A stretch of 28,357 bases of DNA from Candidatus Equimonas enterica (lineage in GTDB: Bacteria; Bacteroidota; Bacteroidia; Bacteroidales; Bacteroidaceae). The stretch lies in NCBI GenBank assembly GCA_018066225.1, contig JAGHRU010000182.1, forward strand, positions 1 through 28,357, in the 5' to 3' direction. Under the pieces are notes generated by a model, which ran no database searches, was not told where the DNA came from, and saw only the letters and a list, made by a program, of their open reading frames with translations. Shown here in pieces: positions 7,964-15,745 of this stretch. Both the position numbers and the translations under genes were made by a program. Positions within the stretch are counted from its first letter, which is position 1; each line of letters opens with the position of its first letter.

Positions 7964-9979
7964 ATGAATGTAAAGTATTACAAACTTCACAGAGTAATGC
8001 TGCTTGCTGTTGCGGCTTTGCTCTCTACTGCTGCGCCCGCTCAGCGTCCGTTTCTTGAAGACGGTAAGAAGTGGGAGATGTATAGCACAGTGTTTATGCG
8101 CCCGTTGGTGCAGGCCGGGGATACCTATCGCGTAGAGCGCGACACCATTGTCGGTGACGAGGCCTGCAAGGTGTGCACTTTGGGCGACGCGAAAGCCGTG
8201 TTGAGCGAAAGTGACGGCAAGGTGTATTATGTGCCCGAAGGCACGACGAAGCGTTTGCTGGTCTATGACTTCAACATGCAACCCGGTGAGGTGCGCGAGG
8301 TCTATCCCGTGGTGGGGCTCTTGCACACCAAAGACTTTTGGGCGGCCTATGGCGTTACCGATGCTGAAGACCTGGTCTGTCAAGCGGCATGTACGGCGGT
8401 GAGCGACTACGTCGCCCCGGGTGGCGAGACCTTCAGACGGCTCAGCATCGAGTGGATGCCTGTGGGGCGGAATGGCGTCATGGACAACTTTTATGGCCCA
8501 GAGCCAATGCCCGTATTCCAGACCGCTTGGGTGGAAGGTGTCGGCAATGTGACCGACCCGTTTGAGGGGCTGATGGTAGGCTGCGGATTGTCCAGTACTG
8601 AGCGTTATCTGCGTGAGTGTACGACCCACGACATGGGCGTGCTCTATGGCGACTACCGCTACAACGATGCCAAGACCTTTGACCGCGCGCCCATCGCTGC
8701 GGCCTACCGCGACTTCGCCTTCCGCTTCTTTGATAAATGTGACGCGCAAAGCGCGACGGGCAACATCGTGGTGTCGCCCTTCTCGGCACAACTGGCGCTC
8801 GGCATGTTGCAGAATGGGGCTGATGGCAATACGCTTGACGAGATGAAGGCCGCGCTCGGCGTGAATGACTGCACGCAGGAGCAAATCAATATCTACAATA
8901 TGGAGACCATGCAGCACCTCGCGGAGGTGGCTGTGCCGACGGACGAAGAGAAGGCCGATTATGAGGAATATGGTGGCTTCGATACTAACAGCGTGCCGTG
9001 TGTGGCCTTTGCTGACGGCATGTGGCTCTCCCAAGATTATCCTTTCGACGGTGCGCGGCGCGTGATGAACACGATATACTACGATGCTTCCACCGCCAGC
9101 GTAGATTTCGGGCAGCAAGCCACCTTCGATGCCATCAACGCATGGGCAAGTGAGCATACTGCTGGACGCATCACCGACCTCGGGCTGAAACCCAATCCAT
9201 CGATGGCGATGGTGCTGGCCAACGCGCTCTACTACAAAGGGGCGTGGGCTGCGCCTTTCCGCGAGGAAGCCACCGAAGATTTGCCCTTTTACAATGCCGA
9301 CGGCACTGTGGTCAGCGTGCCGATGATGAAGCAGTCGGGCTATATGCCGCTGTTTGAGTCCGACGCGTTCTATGCCGTGAAGCGTTATTTCGGCTATGAC
9401 GACCAGTATAGCATGACGCTGTTCTTGCCCCGCGATGCCGCACAGCCTGCACCTTTGACGCAGGAGACGTGGCAGCGTGCGCAGGAGCAGATGCAGTCTT
9501 GTGAAGTGGCGCTGCAACTGCCGCGTTTCAAGGTGGAGAGTGACCTGTCGCTGAACGATGTCCTTTACGCTTTGGGTATCCGTGACGCCTTGTCTGCCAA
9601 CGCCGATTTCTCGGGATTTTCCTCGCAGCCGCTCGGGCTGTCGCTCGTCAAGCAAATCACGAAGTTGGGCGTAGATGAGCAGGGTGCAGAGGGCGCAACG
9701 GTGACCGTGGTGGCCATGGACGTGTCGGACATAACGCATGTGCCTTCATACGTCGCTGTAAACTTCGACCACCCGTTCTACTTCACCCTTGAGGACAACC
9801 ACTGCCACACGATACTCTATATGGGCCACATCCGCCACCACGATGGTGACATCCTGCAAAACCTCTCATCCGTCACGACCCAGCAGCCTGCCCGTGCCTA
9901 CGATCTCGCAGGTCGCCGCGTCAGCAGCCTCGGGCAGCATGGCATCTATGTGGAGGGAGGCAAGAAAGTAATGCGATAG
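7964..9979 (+). CDS. Secreted serpin with an extra N-terminal domain and T9SS-like tail
   Basis: A 671-residue protein. Residues 1-26 are a signal peptide (STAAPAQ). Residues 27-230 form a beta-rich domain I cannot name. Residues 240-625 are a serpin fold, shown by NIVVSPFSAQLALGMLQNGA, the middle block NALYYKGAWAAPF and the signature FDHPFYFTL near residue 601. The reactive-loop hinge near residue 570 (GAEGATVTVVAM) keeps small residues, so an inhibitory, loop-inserting serpin is plausible. The scissile bond lies within MDVSDITHVPS but I cannot assign P1. Residues 642-671 (YDLAGRRVSSLGQHGIYV) resemble a type IX secretion tail. It follows the C10 peptidase gene by 12 bases and may protect the cell from that protease or act on other proteases. 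Known bacterial serpins such as miropin of Tannerella are promiscuous. Confidence 0.87.
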   Translation: MNVKYYKLHRVMLLAVAALLSTAAPAQRPFLEDGKKWEMYSTVFMRPLVQAGDTYRVERDTIVGDEACKVCTLGDAKAVLSESDGKVYYVPEGTTKRLLVYDFNMQPGEVREVYPVVGLLHTKDFWAAYGVTDAEDLVCQAACTAVSDYVAPGGETFRRLSIEWMPVGRNGVMDNFYGPEPMPVFQTAWVEGVGNVTDPFEGLMVGCGLSSTERYLRECTTHDMGVLYGDYRYNDAKTFDRAPIAAAYRDFAFRFFDKCDAQSATGNIVVSPFSAQLALGMLQNGADGNTLDEMKAALGVNDCTQEQINIYNMETMQHLAEVAVPTDEEKADYEEYGGFDTNSVPCVAFADGMWLSQDYPFDGARRVMNTIYYDASTASVDFGQQATFDAINAWASEHTAGRITDLGLKPNPSMAMVLANALYYKGAWAAPFREEATEDLPFYNADGTVVSVPMMKQSGYMPLFESDAFYAVKRYFGYDDQYSMTLFLPRDAAQPAPLTQETWQRAQEQMQSCEVALQLPRFKVESDLSLNDVLYALGIRDALSANADFSGFSSQPLGLSLVKQITKLGVDEQGAEGATVTVVAMDVSDITHVPSYVAVNFDHPFYFTLEDNHCHTILYMGHIRHHDGDILQNLSSVTTQQPARAYDLAGRRVSSLGQHGIYVEGGKKVMR

Positions 9980-10031
9980 CCTGCGACTTTATGCGTCTGT
10001 GACCATAGTGTGGCTGAAAAAACGCCTTAAC

Positions 10032-10078
10032 ATGCAAAAAATCCGCTACTTGCAAGCAAAGTAGCGGATTTTTTGCAC
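10032..10078. terminator. Strong bidirectional terminator after the serpin gene
   Basis: Arms at 10034-10051 and 10059-10076 pair perfectly over 18 bp around a 7-base loop. A run of six A enters the stem and six T leaves it, as in a classic intrinsic terminator. It separates the protease-serpin operon from the ribosomal block. Confidence 0.85.
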
Positions 10079-10171
10079 TCTTTTCGGGGCGTAGAAATAC
10101 GAAAGGATAGGGGCGTAAGATTGTCTGCTGCCCCGAGGTCGCTGTCGCCTCTGCCCAGACCGCAAAAACTG

Positions 10172-10225
10172 TCCGCGCAGACCGTTCGCACGATGTGGGC
10201 AAGCCGTGCGAACGGTCTGCGCGGA
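10172..10225. repeat. Perfect 20-bp inverted repeat in the intergenic region
   Basis: The arm at 10173-10192 is the exact reverse complement of 10205-10224, with a 12-base loop, and T10172/A10225 extends it. There is no T-run, so it is not an obvious terminator. It could be a protein-binding or recombination site, or a dispersed palindromic repeat. In the remaining 10080-10396 I see only GC-rich sequence and an alternating purine-pyrimidine stretch near 10285-10325. Confidence 0.75.
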
Positions 10226-10396
10226 TACGAAAACGGTAGATAGCGCGGCTTAAAAGAGCGTTTCTGTTTCTGCTTCTCCTCTCGCACGCTCGCGTATGCG
10301 TGCACACGGGTGCGCGTGTATATAAATATAGGTAGGAGGCGTGAGGCATCGACGGTGCAGAAAAACGTAAGTGGCTGAAAAATAATTACAAAAACA

Positions 10397-10428
10397 TTTG
10401 GTCAGTTGAAGAATATGTCGTAACTTTG
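10397..10428 (+). promoter_or_regulatory. Promoter of the ribosomal protein supercluster
   Basis: TTTG at 10397-10400 and TAACTTTG at 10421-10428 have a 20-base spacer, a full match to the Bacteroidota consensus. This is the only strong promoter visible for the long run of genes from rplC onward. Confidence 0.75.
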
Positions 10429-10435
10429 CACCGCA

Positions 10436-10583
10436 AAAGTCGAGTTTTACCGCTCGGCCACGCTCTTTGTGGCGTGATTATCAAGGTTATACGCTAACAT
10501 TTTACACTCTATATCAATAACCATTCGCCCCGCCAATGTAGTGACTGCGGCGGGCTACGAAACAAAAATCTTCTAAAACTGAA
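10436..10583 (+). promoter_or_regulatory. Structured leader of the rplC operon
   Basis: About 150 bases lie between the predicted transcription start and rplC. They hold a hairpin at 10457-10473 (5-bp stem, with an alternative pairing shifted by two bases) and another at 10529-10554 (6-bp G/C stem, 14-base loop). Ribosomal operons are often autoregulated through such leaders, L4 being the known regulator in the gamma-proteobacterial S10 operon. No named leader family is recognised here. Confidence 0.4.
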
Positions 10584-11201
10584 ATGCCAGGATTATTAGG
10601 TAAGAAAATCGGAATGACTTCCGTGTTCAGTGCCGACGGCAAGAACGTGCCGTGCACTGTAATCGAAGTAGGTCCTTGCGTGGTGACTCAGATTAAGACC
10701 ATCGAGCGTGATGGTTATGAGGCCGTACAAGTAGGTTTCCAGGAGGCAAAGGAGAAGAATACTTCTGCTCCTCTCATGGGCCACTTCAAGAAGGCCGGCA
10801 CCACCCCCAAGCGCCACTTGGCTGAGTTTAAGGGCTTCGAGCAGGAGCTCAACCTCGGCGACACACTCACCGTAGAAATCTTTAATGACACCCCGTTTGT
10901 CAGCGTAGCCGGTACCTCCAAGGGTAAGGGCTTCCAAGGCGTTGTGAAGCGTCATGGTTTCGGTGGTGTGGGTCAGGCTACACACGGTCAGGATGACCGT
11001 CTCCGCAAGCCGGGTTCTATCGGTGCTTGCTCCTACCCTGCAAAGGTCTTCAAGGGTCTCCGCATGGGTGGACAGATGGGTGGCAATCGTGTGACCACGC
11101 AGAACCTCAAAGTGTTAAAGGTAATTCCCGAGCACAACCTCCTTCTCATCAAGGGTAGCGTGCCCGGTTGTAATGGTTCAATCGTAATCGTCGAAAAGTA
11201 A
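10584..11201 (+). CDS. rplC: 50S ribosomal protein L3
   Basis: A 205-residue, full-length L3 that binds near the 3' end of 23S rRNA and helps nucleate large-subunit assembly. It opens with PGLLGKKIGMTSVF and keeps the central loop GTSKGKGFQGVVKRHGFGG that reaches toward the peptidyl-transferase centre. It is the first gene of the cluster here; in most bacteria, including relatives, rpsJ precedes it. rplD follows after a single base, so translation of the two is probably coupled. Confidence 0.97.
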   Translation: MPGLLGKKIGMTSVFSADGKNVPCTVIEVGPCVVTQIKTIERDGYEAVQVGFQEAKEKNTSAPLMGHFKKAGTTPKRHLAEFKGFEQELNLGDTLTVEIFNDTPFVSVAGTSKGKGFQGVVKRHGFGGVGQATHGQDDRLRKPGSIGACSYPAKVFKGLRMGGQMGGNRVTTQNLKVLKVIPEHNLLLIKGSVPGCNGSIVIVEK

Positions 11202-11202
11202 C

Positions 11203-11832
11203 ATGGAAGTTATCGTTAAGAATATCAAAGGTGAAGACACCGGCAAGAAGGTAGTCCTCAATGAGAATGTCTTTGGCATCGAGCCTAACGACCATGCCAT
11301 CTATCTCGATGTGAAGCAGTATCTCGCCGCTCAGCGTCAGGGCACTGCAAAGGCAAAGGAACGCAGCGAAATGTCGGGTTCTACCCGTAAGCTCGGTCGC
11401 CAGAAGGGTGGCGGCGGTGCACGTCGTGGTGACATCAACTCCCCCGTACTCGTGGGTGGTGCTCGTGTGTTCGGTCCGCGTCCCCGCAACTATTCCTTTA
11501 AGCTCAACAAGAAGTTGAAGGCTCTCGCACGTCGCAGCGCACTCTCCTACAAAGCGAAGGAAGACGCTCTCATCGTGGTAGAAGACTTCACTTTTGAGGC
11601 TCCCAAGACCAAGCAGTATCTCGAAATGCTCACCAACCTCAAGGTGGCCGACAAGAAGTCGCTCGTTGTGCTTGCTGGTGCAGACAAAAATGTATTTCTC
11701 TCTTCTCGCAACATCAAAGGCACTGAACTCGCTATCGCCAGCAAGATTAACACCTACGGCGTAGTTAAGGCTGGTGTGCTCGTGCTCACCGAGAGTGCTG
11801 TTGCAGAAATAGAGGCAGTGTTAAACAAGTAA
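11203..11832 (+). CDS. rplD: 50S ribosomal protein L4
   Basis: A 209-residue L4. It binds 23S rRNA domain I and lines the exit tunnel with the extended loop, seen here as GSTRKLGRQKGGGGARRGD followed by the conserved VFGPRPRNYSFKLNKK. The length is normal for Bacteroidota. In enterobacteria L4 also represses its own operon; whether that holds here, through the leader before rplC, cannot be read from the sequence. rplW follows after 19 bases. Confidence 0.97.
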   Translation: MEVIVKNIKGEDTGKKVVLNENVFGIEPNDHAIYLDVKQYLAAQRQGTAKAKERSEMSGSTRKLGRQKGGGGARRGDINSPVLVGGARVFGPRPRNYSFKLNKKLKALARRSALSYKAKEDALIVVEDFTFEAPKTKQYLEMLTNLKVADKKSLVVLAGADKNVFLSSRNIKGTELAIASKINTYGVVKAGVLVLTESAVAEIEAVLNK

Positions 11833-11851
11833 AGACGCCCAATTTTAAGTT

Positions 11852-12142
11852 ATGGCATTCATCATTAAACCCATGGTCACCGAGAAGATGACCGTTATCA
11901 CGGAGAAGCAAAATCAGTATGGCTTCATCGTGCGCCCTGAGGCCAACAAGCTTCAGATTAAGGCCGAAGTTGAGGCGCTCTACAATGTGACCGTCGTTAG
12001 CGTTAATACGATGCGCTACGCTGGTAAGAACAAGTCCCGCTATACGCGTGCAGGACTTCTGCGCGGTCGCACTAATGCGTTCAAGAAGGCAGTCGTTACC
12101 GTGAAGGAAGGCGACACCATCGATTTCTATAGCAACATCTAA
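11852..12142 (+). CDS. rplW: 50S ribosomal protein L23
   Basis: A 96-residue L23, the protein at the exit-tunnel mouth that docks trigger factor and the signal recognition particle. It begins IIKPMVTEKMTVITE and has the typical motif YGFIVRPEANKLQIKAEVE and the beta-hairpin VVSVNTMRYAGKNKSRYTRAG. It is complete. rplB follows after 8 bases. Confidence 0.96.
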   Translation: MAFIIKPMVTEKMTVITEKQNQYGFIVRPEANKLQIKAEVEALYNVTVVSVNTMRYAGKNKSRYTRAGLLRGRTNAFKKAVVTVKEGDTIDFYSNI

Positions 12143-12150
12143 CAAACAAA

Positions 12151-12977
12151 ATGGCAGTACGTAAATTTAAGCCCACAACACCGGGGCAAAGACACAAAGC
12201 TATCGGTACGTTCAAAGGAGTAATTACTGCATCCGTACCGGAAAAGACTCTCGTCTGTGGTAAGCACAGCACTGGTGGCCGTAACCACACTGGTAAGATG
12301 ACCATGCGTTATCTGGGTGGTGGGCACAAGCGTAAGTTCCGCTTCATTGACTTCAAGCGAGAGAAAGACGGTGTTCCCGCTACTGTGAAGACTATCGAAT
12401 ACGATCCGAACCGCTCGGCACGTATCGCTCTGCTCTTCTATGCAGACGGTGAAAAGCGTTACATTATCGCTCCCAACGGTTTGACGGTAGGCGATGTCCT
12501 TATGTCAGGCGCAGACGCCGCTCCTGAAGTCGGCAACTGCCTCCCCTTGGCCAACATCCCCGTCGGTACCGTAATCCACAACATCGAGCTTCGTCCGGGT
12601 CAGGGCGCTATCCTCGTACGCAGTGCAGGCAACTTCGCACAGCTCATCTCTCGCGAAGGTAAGTATGCGTCATCAAGCTTCCTTCTGGTGAAACTCGTCA
12701 GATTCTTTGTGCTTGCCGAGCCACTGTCGGCAGCGTAGGCAACTCCGACCACGCCCTCGAGTCTTCGGGTAAGGCAGGTCGCAGCCGCTGGCTTGGCCGT
12801 CGTCCACACAACCGTGGTGTAGTTATGAACCCGCATGATCACCCGATGGGTGGTGGTGAAGGACGCCAGAGCGGTGGACACCCGCGTTCACGTACAGGTC
12901 TGTATGCTAAGGGTCTCAAGACCAGAGCTCCTAAGAAGCACTCCAACAAGTACATTATCGAAAGACGTAAAAAGTAA
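12151..12977 (+). CDS. rplB: 50S ribosomal protein L2, frameshifted in this sequence
   Basis: L2 is needed for subunit association and peptidyl-transferase assembly. The frame runs normally for about 173 codons to SREGKYAS. A base is then missing at about 12667-12672, after which the original frame ends at 12738. The rest of L2 continues in the -1 frame from ATC at 12672 (KLPSGETRQILCACRATVG, then MNPHDHPMGGGEGR with the conserved His region) to TAA at 12975-12977. Restoring one base gives 275 residues, the usual L2 length. No slippery heptamer is visible, so programmed frameshifting is unlikely. Because L2 is essential and normally single-copy, a sequence or assembly error is the most likely cause. 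Confidence 0.93.
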
Positions 12978-13001
12978 CTCAAGCACTAAAAGAATCGCAA
13001 T

Positions 13002-13271
13002 ATGAGTCGTTCACTTAAGAAAGGTCCTTTCATTGCCGTTTCACTCGAAAAGAAAATACTCGCAATGAACGAGAGTGGCAAGAAGAATGTCGTTAAGACA
13101 TGGAGCCGCGCTTCTATGATTTCTCCGGACTTCGTAGGACACACCATTGCAGTGCACAACGGTAATAAGTTCATTCCTGTTTACGTGACCGAGAACATGG
13201 TAGGTCATAAGCTCGGCGAGTTCGTACCCACACGCAAGTTTGGCGGACGCGGCGGCAACAAGAAAAAGTAA
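13002..13271 (+). CDS. rpsS: 30S ribosomal protein S19
   Basis: An 89-residue S19 of the small-subunit head, where it contacts S13 and the A-site finger. It starts MSRSLKKGPFIAVSLEKK, has the core block KTWSRASMISPDFVGHTIAVHNGNKF, and ends in the family's basic tail. It is complete and lies 24 bases after rplB and 44 before rplV. Confidence 0.97.
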   Translation: MSRSLKKGPFIAVSLEKKILAMNESGKKNVVKTWSRASMISPDFVGHTIAVHNGNKFIPVYVTENMVGHKLGEFVPTRKFGGRGGNKKK

Positions 13272-13315
13272 ATAGGACAACAATCAACCCAAAGTAAATA
13301 AAGTAACTACCAATA

Positions 13316-13720
13316 ATGGGAGCAAGAAAAAGATTAGCGGCCCAAGCTCGTAAAGAGGCCAAGAAATCACAGTATTTTGCCAAAGCGCAAAATATCCCCT
13401 CCTCGCCCCGCAAGATGCGCTATGTCGCAGACATGGTACGCGGCATGGAGGTCAATAGAGCCCTCGGTACACTTCAGTTCTCCAAAAAGGCAGCCGCCAA
13501 GGATGTTTACAAACTTCTTCGTTCTGCTATCGCTAGCTGGTAAGCCAAAAACGACCGCAAGGCTGAAGATGGCGAACTGTATATTACCACCATCTACGTT
13601 GACGGTGGCGCTACACTCAAGCGTATGCGTCCCGCACCACAAGGACGTGGCTACCGCATCCGTAAACGTTCGAACCACATCACAATCCATGTGGGAACCA
13701 AAACCAATGAAGAAAACTAA
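13316..13720 (+). CDS. rplV: 50S ribosomal protein L22, with an in-frame TAA in this sequence
   Basis: L22 contacts all 23S rRNA domains and forms part of the exit tunnel with its beta-hairpin. The first 75 codons (MGARKRLAAQARKEAKKSQY to LLRSAIASW) are followed by TAA at 13541-13543, where homologs have Glu or Gln. The same frame then continues AKNDRKAEDGELYITTIYVD and the tunnel hairpin LKRMRPAPQGRGYRIRKRSN to a second TAA at 13718-13720. The full reading is 134 residues plus stop, the normal size. A single base change (GAA or CAA to TAA) explains it. The hairpin lies after the stop, so a truncated product should not function. Sequence error is most likely. Confidence 0.92.
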
Positions 13721-13725
13721 ATAGT

Positions 13726-14442
13726 ATGGGACAGAAAGTAAATCCGATAGCTAACCGTCTGGGTATTATCCGCGGTTGGGACTCCTGCTGGTTCGGTGGT
13801 TCCAACTTCGGCGAGAACATCCTCGAGGACAGCAAACTTCGCAAGTACCTCAACGCTCGTCTCGCCAAAGCCTCCGTATCACGCATCGTCATTGAGCGTA
13901 CTCCCAAACTTATCACTATCACCATTTGCACCGCTCGCCCGGGCATCGTCATTGGTAAGGGTGGACAAGACGTAGATAAACTCAAGGAAGAACTCAAGAA
14001 AATCACTGCAAAAGACGTTCAAATCAATATCTTTGAAGTCAAGAAGCCCGATGTGGATGCTAACATCGTAGGTCGTAGCATCGCCCGTCAGGTGGAAGGC
14101 AAGATTGCTTACCGCCGCGCCATCAAAATGGCTATCGCCAATGCGATGCGTATGGGTGCTGAAGGCATCAAGGTGCAGATTAGCGGACGCCTTAATGGTG
14201 CTGAAATCGCACGTAGTGAAATGTTTAAGGAAGGTCGTACTCCGCTCCACACTTTCCGCGCAGACATCGATTATTGCCAGACCGAAGCACACACCAAGGT
14301 AGGTGTTCTCGGCATCAAGGTATGGATTTGCCGCGGTGAGGTGTATGGCAAGCGTGACCTCGCGCCCAACTTCACTCCTGAAAAGGACGGTGGCCGTGGT
14401 GCTGGTCGCAGACCCCGCAACAAACGTAATTCTAATCGTTAA
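13726..14442 (+). CDS. rpsC: 30S ribosomal protein S3
   Basis: A 238-residue S3 of the mRNA entry site. It begins MGQKVNPIANRLGIIRGWDS, carries the KH domain with GXXG-type loop RPGIVIGKGGQDVDKLKEEL (residues about 65-90), and ends with the S3 C-terminal domain (GVLGIKVWICRGEVYGKRD) and a basic tail. It is complete and lies 5 bases after rplV. Confidence 0.97.
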   Translation: MGQKVNPIANRLGIIRGWDSCWFGGSNFGENILEDSKLRKYLNARLAKASVSRIVIERTPKLITITICTARPGIVIGKGGQDVDKLKEELKKITAKDVQINIFEVKKPDVDANIVGRSIARQVEGKIAYRRAIKMAIANAMRMGAEGIKVQISGRLNGAEIARSEMFKEGRTPLHTFRADIDYCQTEAHTKVGVLGIKVWICRGEVYGKRDLAPNFTPEKDGGRGAGRRPRNKRNSNR

Positions 14443-14462
14443 TAGATTCAGCTTAGAGTATT

Positions 14463-14888
14463 ATGTTACAGCCTAAAAGAACAAAATACCGCAGACCGCA
14501 AAAAGGTCGCTGCAAGGGCAATGCCCAGCGAGGCAATCAGCTCGCATTTGGCTCCTTCGGCATCAAGAGCCTTGATACACACTGGATCACAGGTCGTCAG
14601 ATTGAAGCAGCGCGTGTCGCCATGACGCGTTATATGCAGCGCGAAGGACAGAGCTGGATCCGTATCTTCCCCGATAAACCCATCACCAAGAAGCCTGCCG
14701 ACGTCCGCATGGGTAAGGGTAAGGGTGACCCCGTAGGTTACGTCTTCCCCATCACGCCCGGACGCGTCATCTTCGAGATTGAAGGCGTACCCTTCGAAGT
14801 GGCCAAGGAAGCACTCCGACTCGCAGCCCAGAAACTGCCCGTTACCACTAAGTTCATTGTTAGACACGACTACGATAAAAACGCTTAA
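14463..14888 (+). CDS. rplP: 50S ribosomal protein L16
   Basis: A 141-residue L16 that lies near the A-site tRNA elbow. Conserved segments are MLQPKRTKYRRPQKGRCKGN, the Gly-rich MGKGKGDPVGYVFPITPGR and FEIEGVPFEVAKEALRLAAQKLP. It is complete, 20 bases after rpsC, and followed by rpmC after only 3 bases. Confidence 0.97.
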   Translation: MLQPKRTKYRRPQKGRCKGNAQRGNQLAFGSFGIKSLDTHWITGRQIEAARVAMTRYMQREGQSWIRIFPDKPITKKPADVRMGKGKGDPVGYVFPITPGRVIFEIEGVPFEVAKEALRLAAQKLPVTTKFIVRHDYDKNA

Positions 14889-14891
14889 ACC

Positions 14892-15080
14892 ATGAAAATT
14901 GCAGAAGTAAGACAAATTCCCGCTGAGGAATTGGCAGAGCGCCTCGAAAATGAGGTGGCTCAATACGACCAGATGCGTCTCAACCACGCTATCTCACCTC
15001 TGGAAAACCCTGCACAGATCAAGGAAGCGCGTCGTACGATTGCCCGCATGAAGACTGTGCTTAGCGAACTTAATAAATAA
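14892..15080 (+). CDS. rpmC: 50S ribosomal protein L29
   Basis: A 62-residue L29, a two-helix protein beside L23 at the exit tunnel. It reads MKIAEVRQIPAEELAERLEN and later PLENPAQIKEARRTIARMKT, the expected helical pattern. Size and position between rplP and rpsQ fit. Confidence 0.95.
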   Translation: MKIAEVRQIPAEELAERLENEVAQYDQMRLNHAISPLENPAQIKEARRTIARMKTVLSELNK

Positions 15081-15101
15081 CACTAAGTCATCCCAATCCA
15101 G

Positions 15102-15356
15102 ATGGAAAGAAATTTAAGAAAGACAAGACAGGGTGTCGTTATTAGCAACAAGATGGATAAGACCATCGTCGTTGCTGCCAAGTTCAAGGAAAAGCACCCC
15201 ATTTACGGCAAGTTTGTCTCCAAGACCAAAAAGTATCACGCTCACGACGAAAAGAATGACTGCAACGTAGGTGACACCGTGCTCATCATGGAAACACGTC
15301 CCCTCAGCAAGACCAAGCGTTGGAGAGTAGTGGAAATCGTAGAAAGAGCTAAGTAA
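15102..15356 (+). CDS. rpsQ: 30S ribosomal protein S17
   Basis: An 84-residue S17, an early-binding OB-fold protein of the 30S body. It starts MERNLRKTRQGVVISNKMDK and has the family signature region VGDTVLIMETRPLSKTKRWR. It is complete and ends 2 bases before the rplN start codon. Confidence 0.97.
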   Translation: MERNLRKTRQGVVISNKMDKTIVVAAKFKEKHPIYGKFVSKTKKYHAHDEKNDCNVGDTVLIMETRPLSKTKRWRVVEIVERAK

Positions 15357-15358
15357 TT

Positions 15359-15724
15359 ATGATCCAGACAGAATCCAGATTAACTGTAGCCGATAATAGC
15401 GGCGCACGCGAGGCTCTCTGCATCCGTGTGCTTGGTGGTACCAAGCGCCGCTACGCATCGGTGGGTGACATCATCGTCGTTTCCGTCAAAAACGTCATCC
15501 CCTCCAGTGATATCAAAAAAGGTGCCGTCTCCAAGGCCCTCATAGTACGTACCAAGAAGGAAATCCGTCGTCCCGATGGCTCCTACATCCGCTTCGATGA
15601 CAACGCATGCGTACTCCTCAACAACGCAGGTGAACTTCGCGGTAGCCGTATCTTCGGCCCCGTGGCTCGTGAACTCCGCGCTGTGAACATGAAGGTCGTT
15701 TCTTTGGCACCCGAAGTACTCTAA
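15359..15724 (+). CDS. rplN: 50S ribosomal protein L14
   Basis: A 121-residue L14 of the intersubunit face, where it forms bridges with 16S rRNA. It opens MIQTESRLTVADNSGAREAL and has the conserved AVIVRTKKE-type segment (ALIVRTKKEIRRPDGSYIRF) and RIFGPVARELR near the end. It is complete. Confidence 0.97.
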   Translation: MIQTESRLTVADNSGAREALCIRVLGGTKRRYASVGDIIVVSVKNVIPSSDIKKGAVSKALIVRTKKEIRRPDGSYIRFDDNACVLLNNAGELRGSRIFGPVARELRAVNMKVVSLAPEVL

Positions 15725-15745
15725 ACCTAACAAGTAAGTACATCA

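Noticed and set aside
7568..9739. 723-codon minus-strand open frame over the protease end and serpin gene
   Set aside because: It crosses two real genes of different composition and its product has no recognisable domain; it is a shadow frame.
10285..10325. Alternating purine-pyrimidine stretch as Z-DNA
   Set aside because: The alternation is imperfect and no regulatory context supports it.
9921..10349. Minus-strand open frame in the serpin-rplC gap
   Set aside because: It spans the terminator and the 20-bp inverted repeat, and the product is Arg-rich with no domain or signal.
12660..12680. Programmed -1 frameshifting in rplB
   Set aside because: No slippery heptamer is present, and such control is not known for L2.
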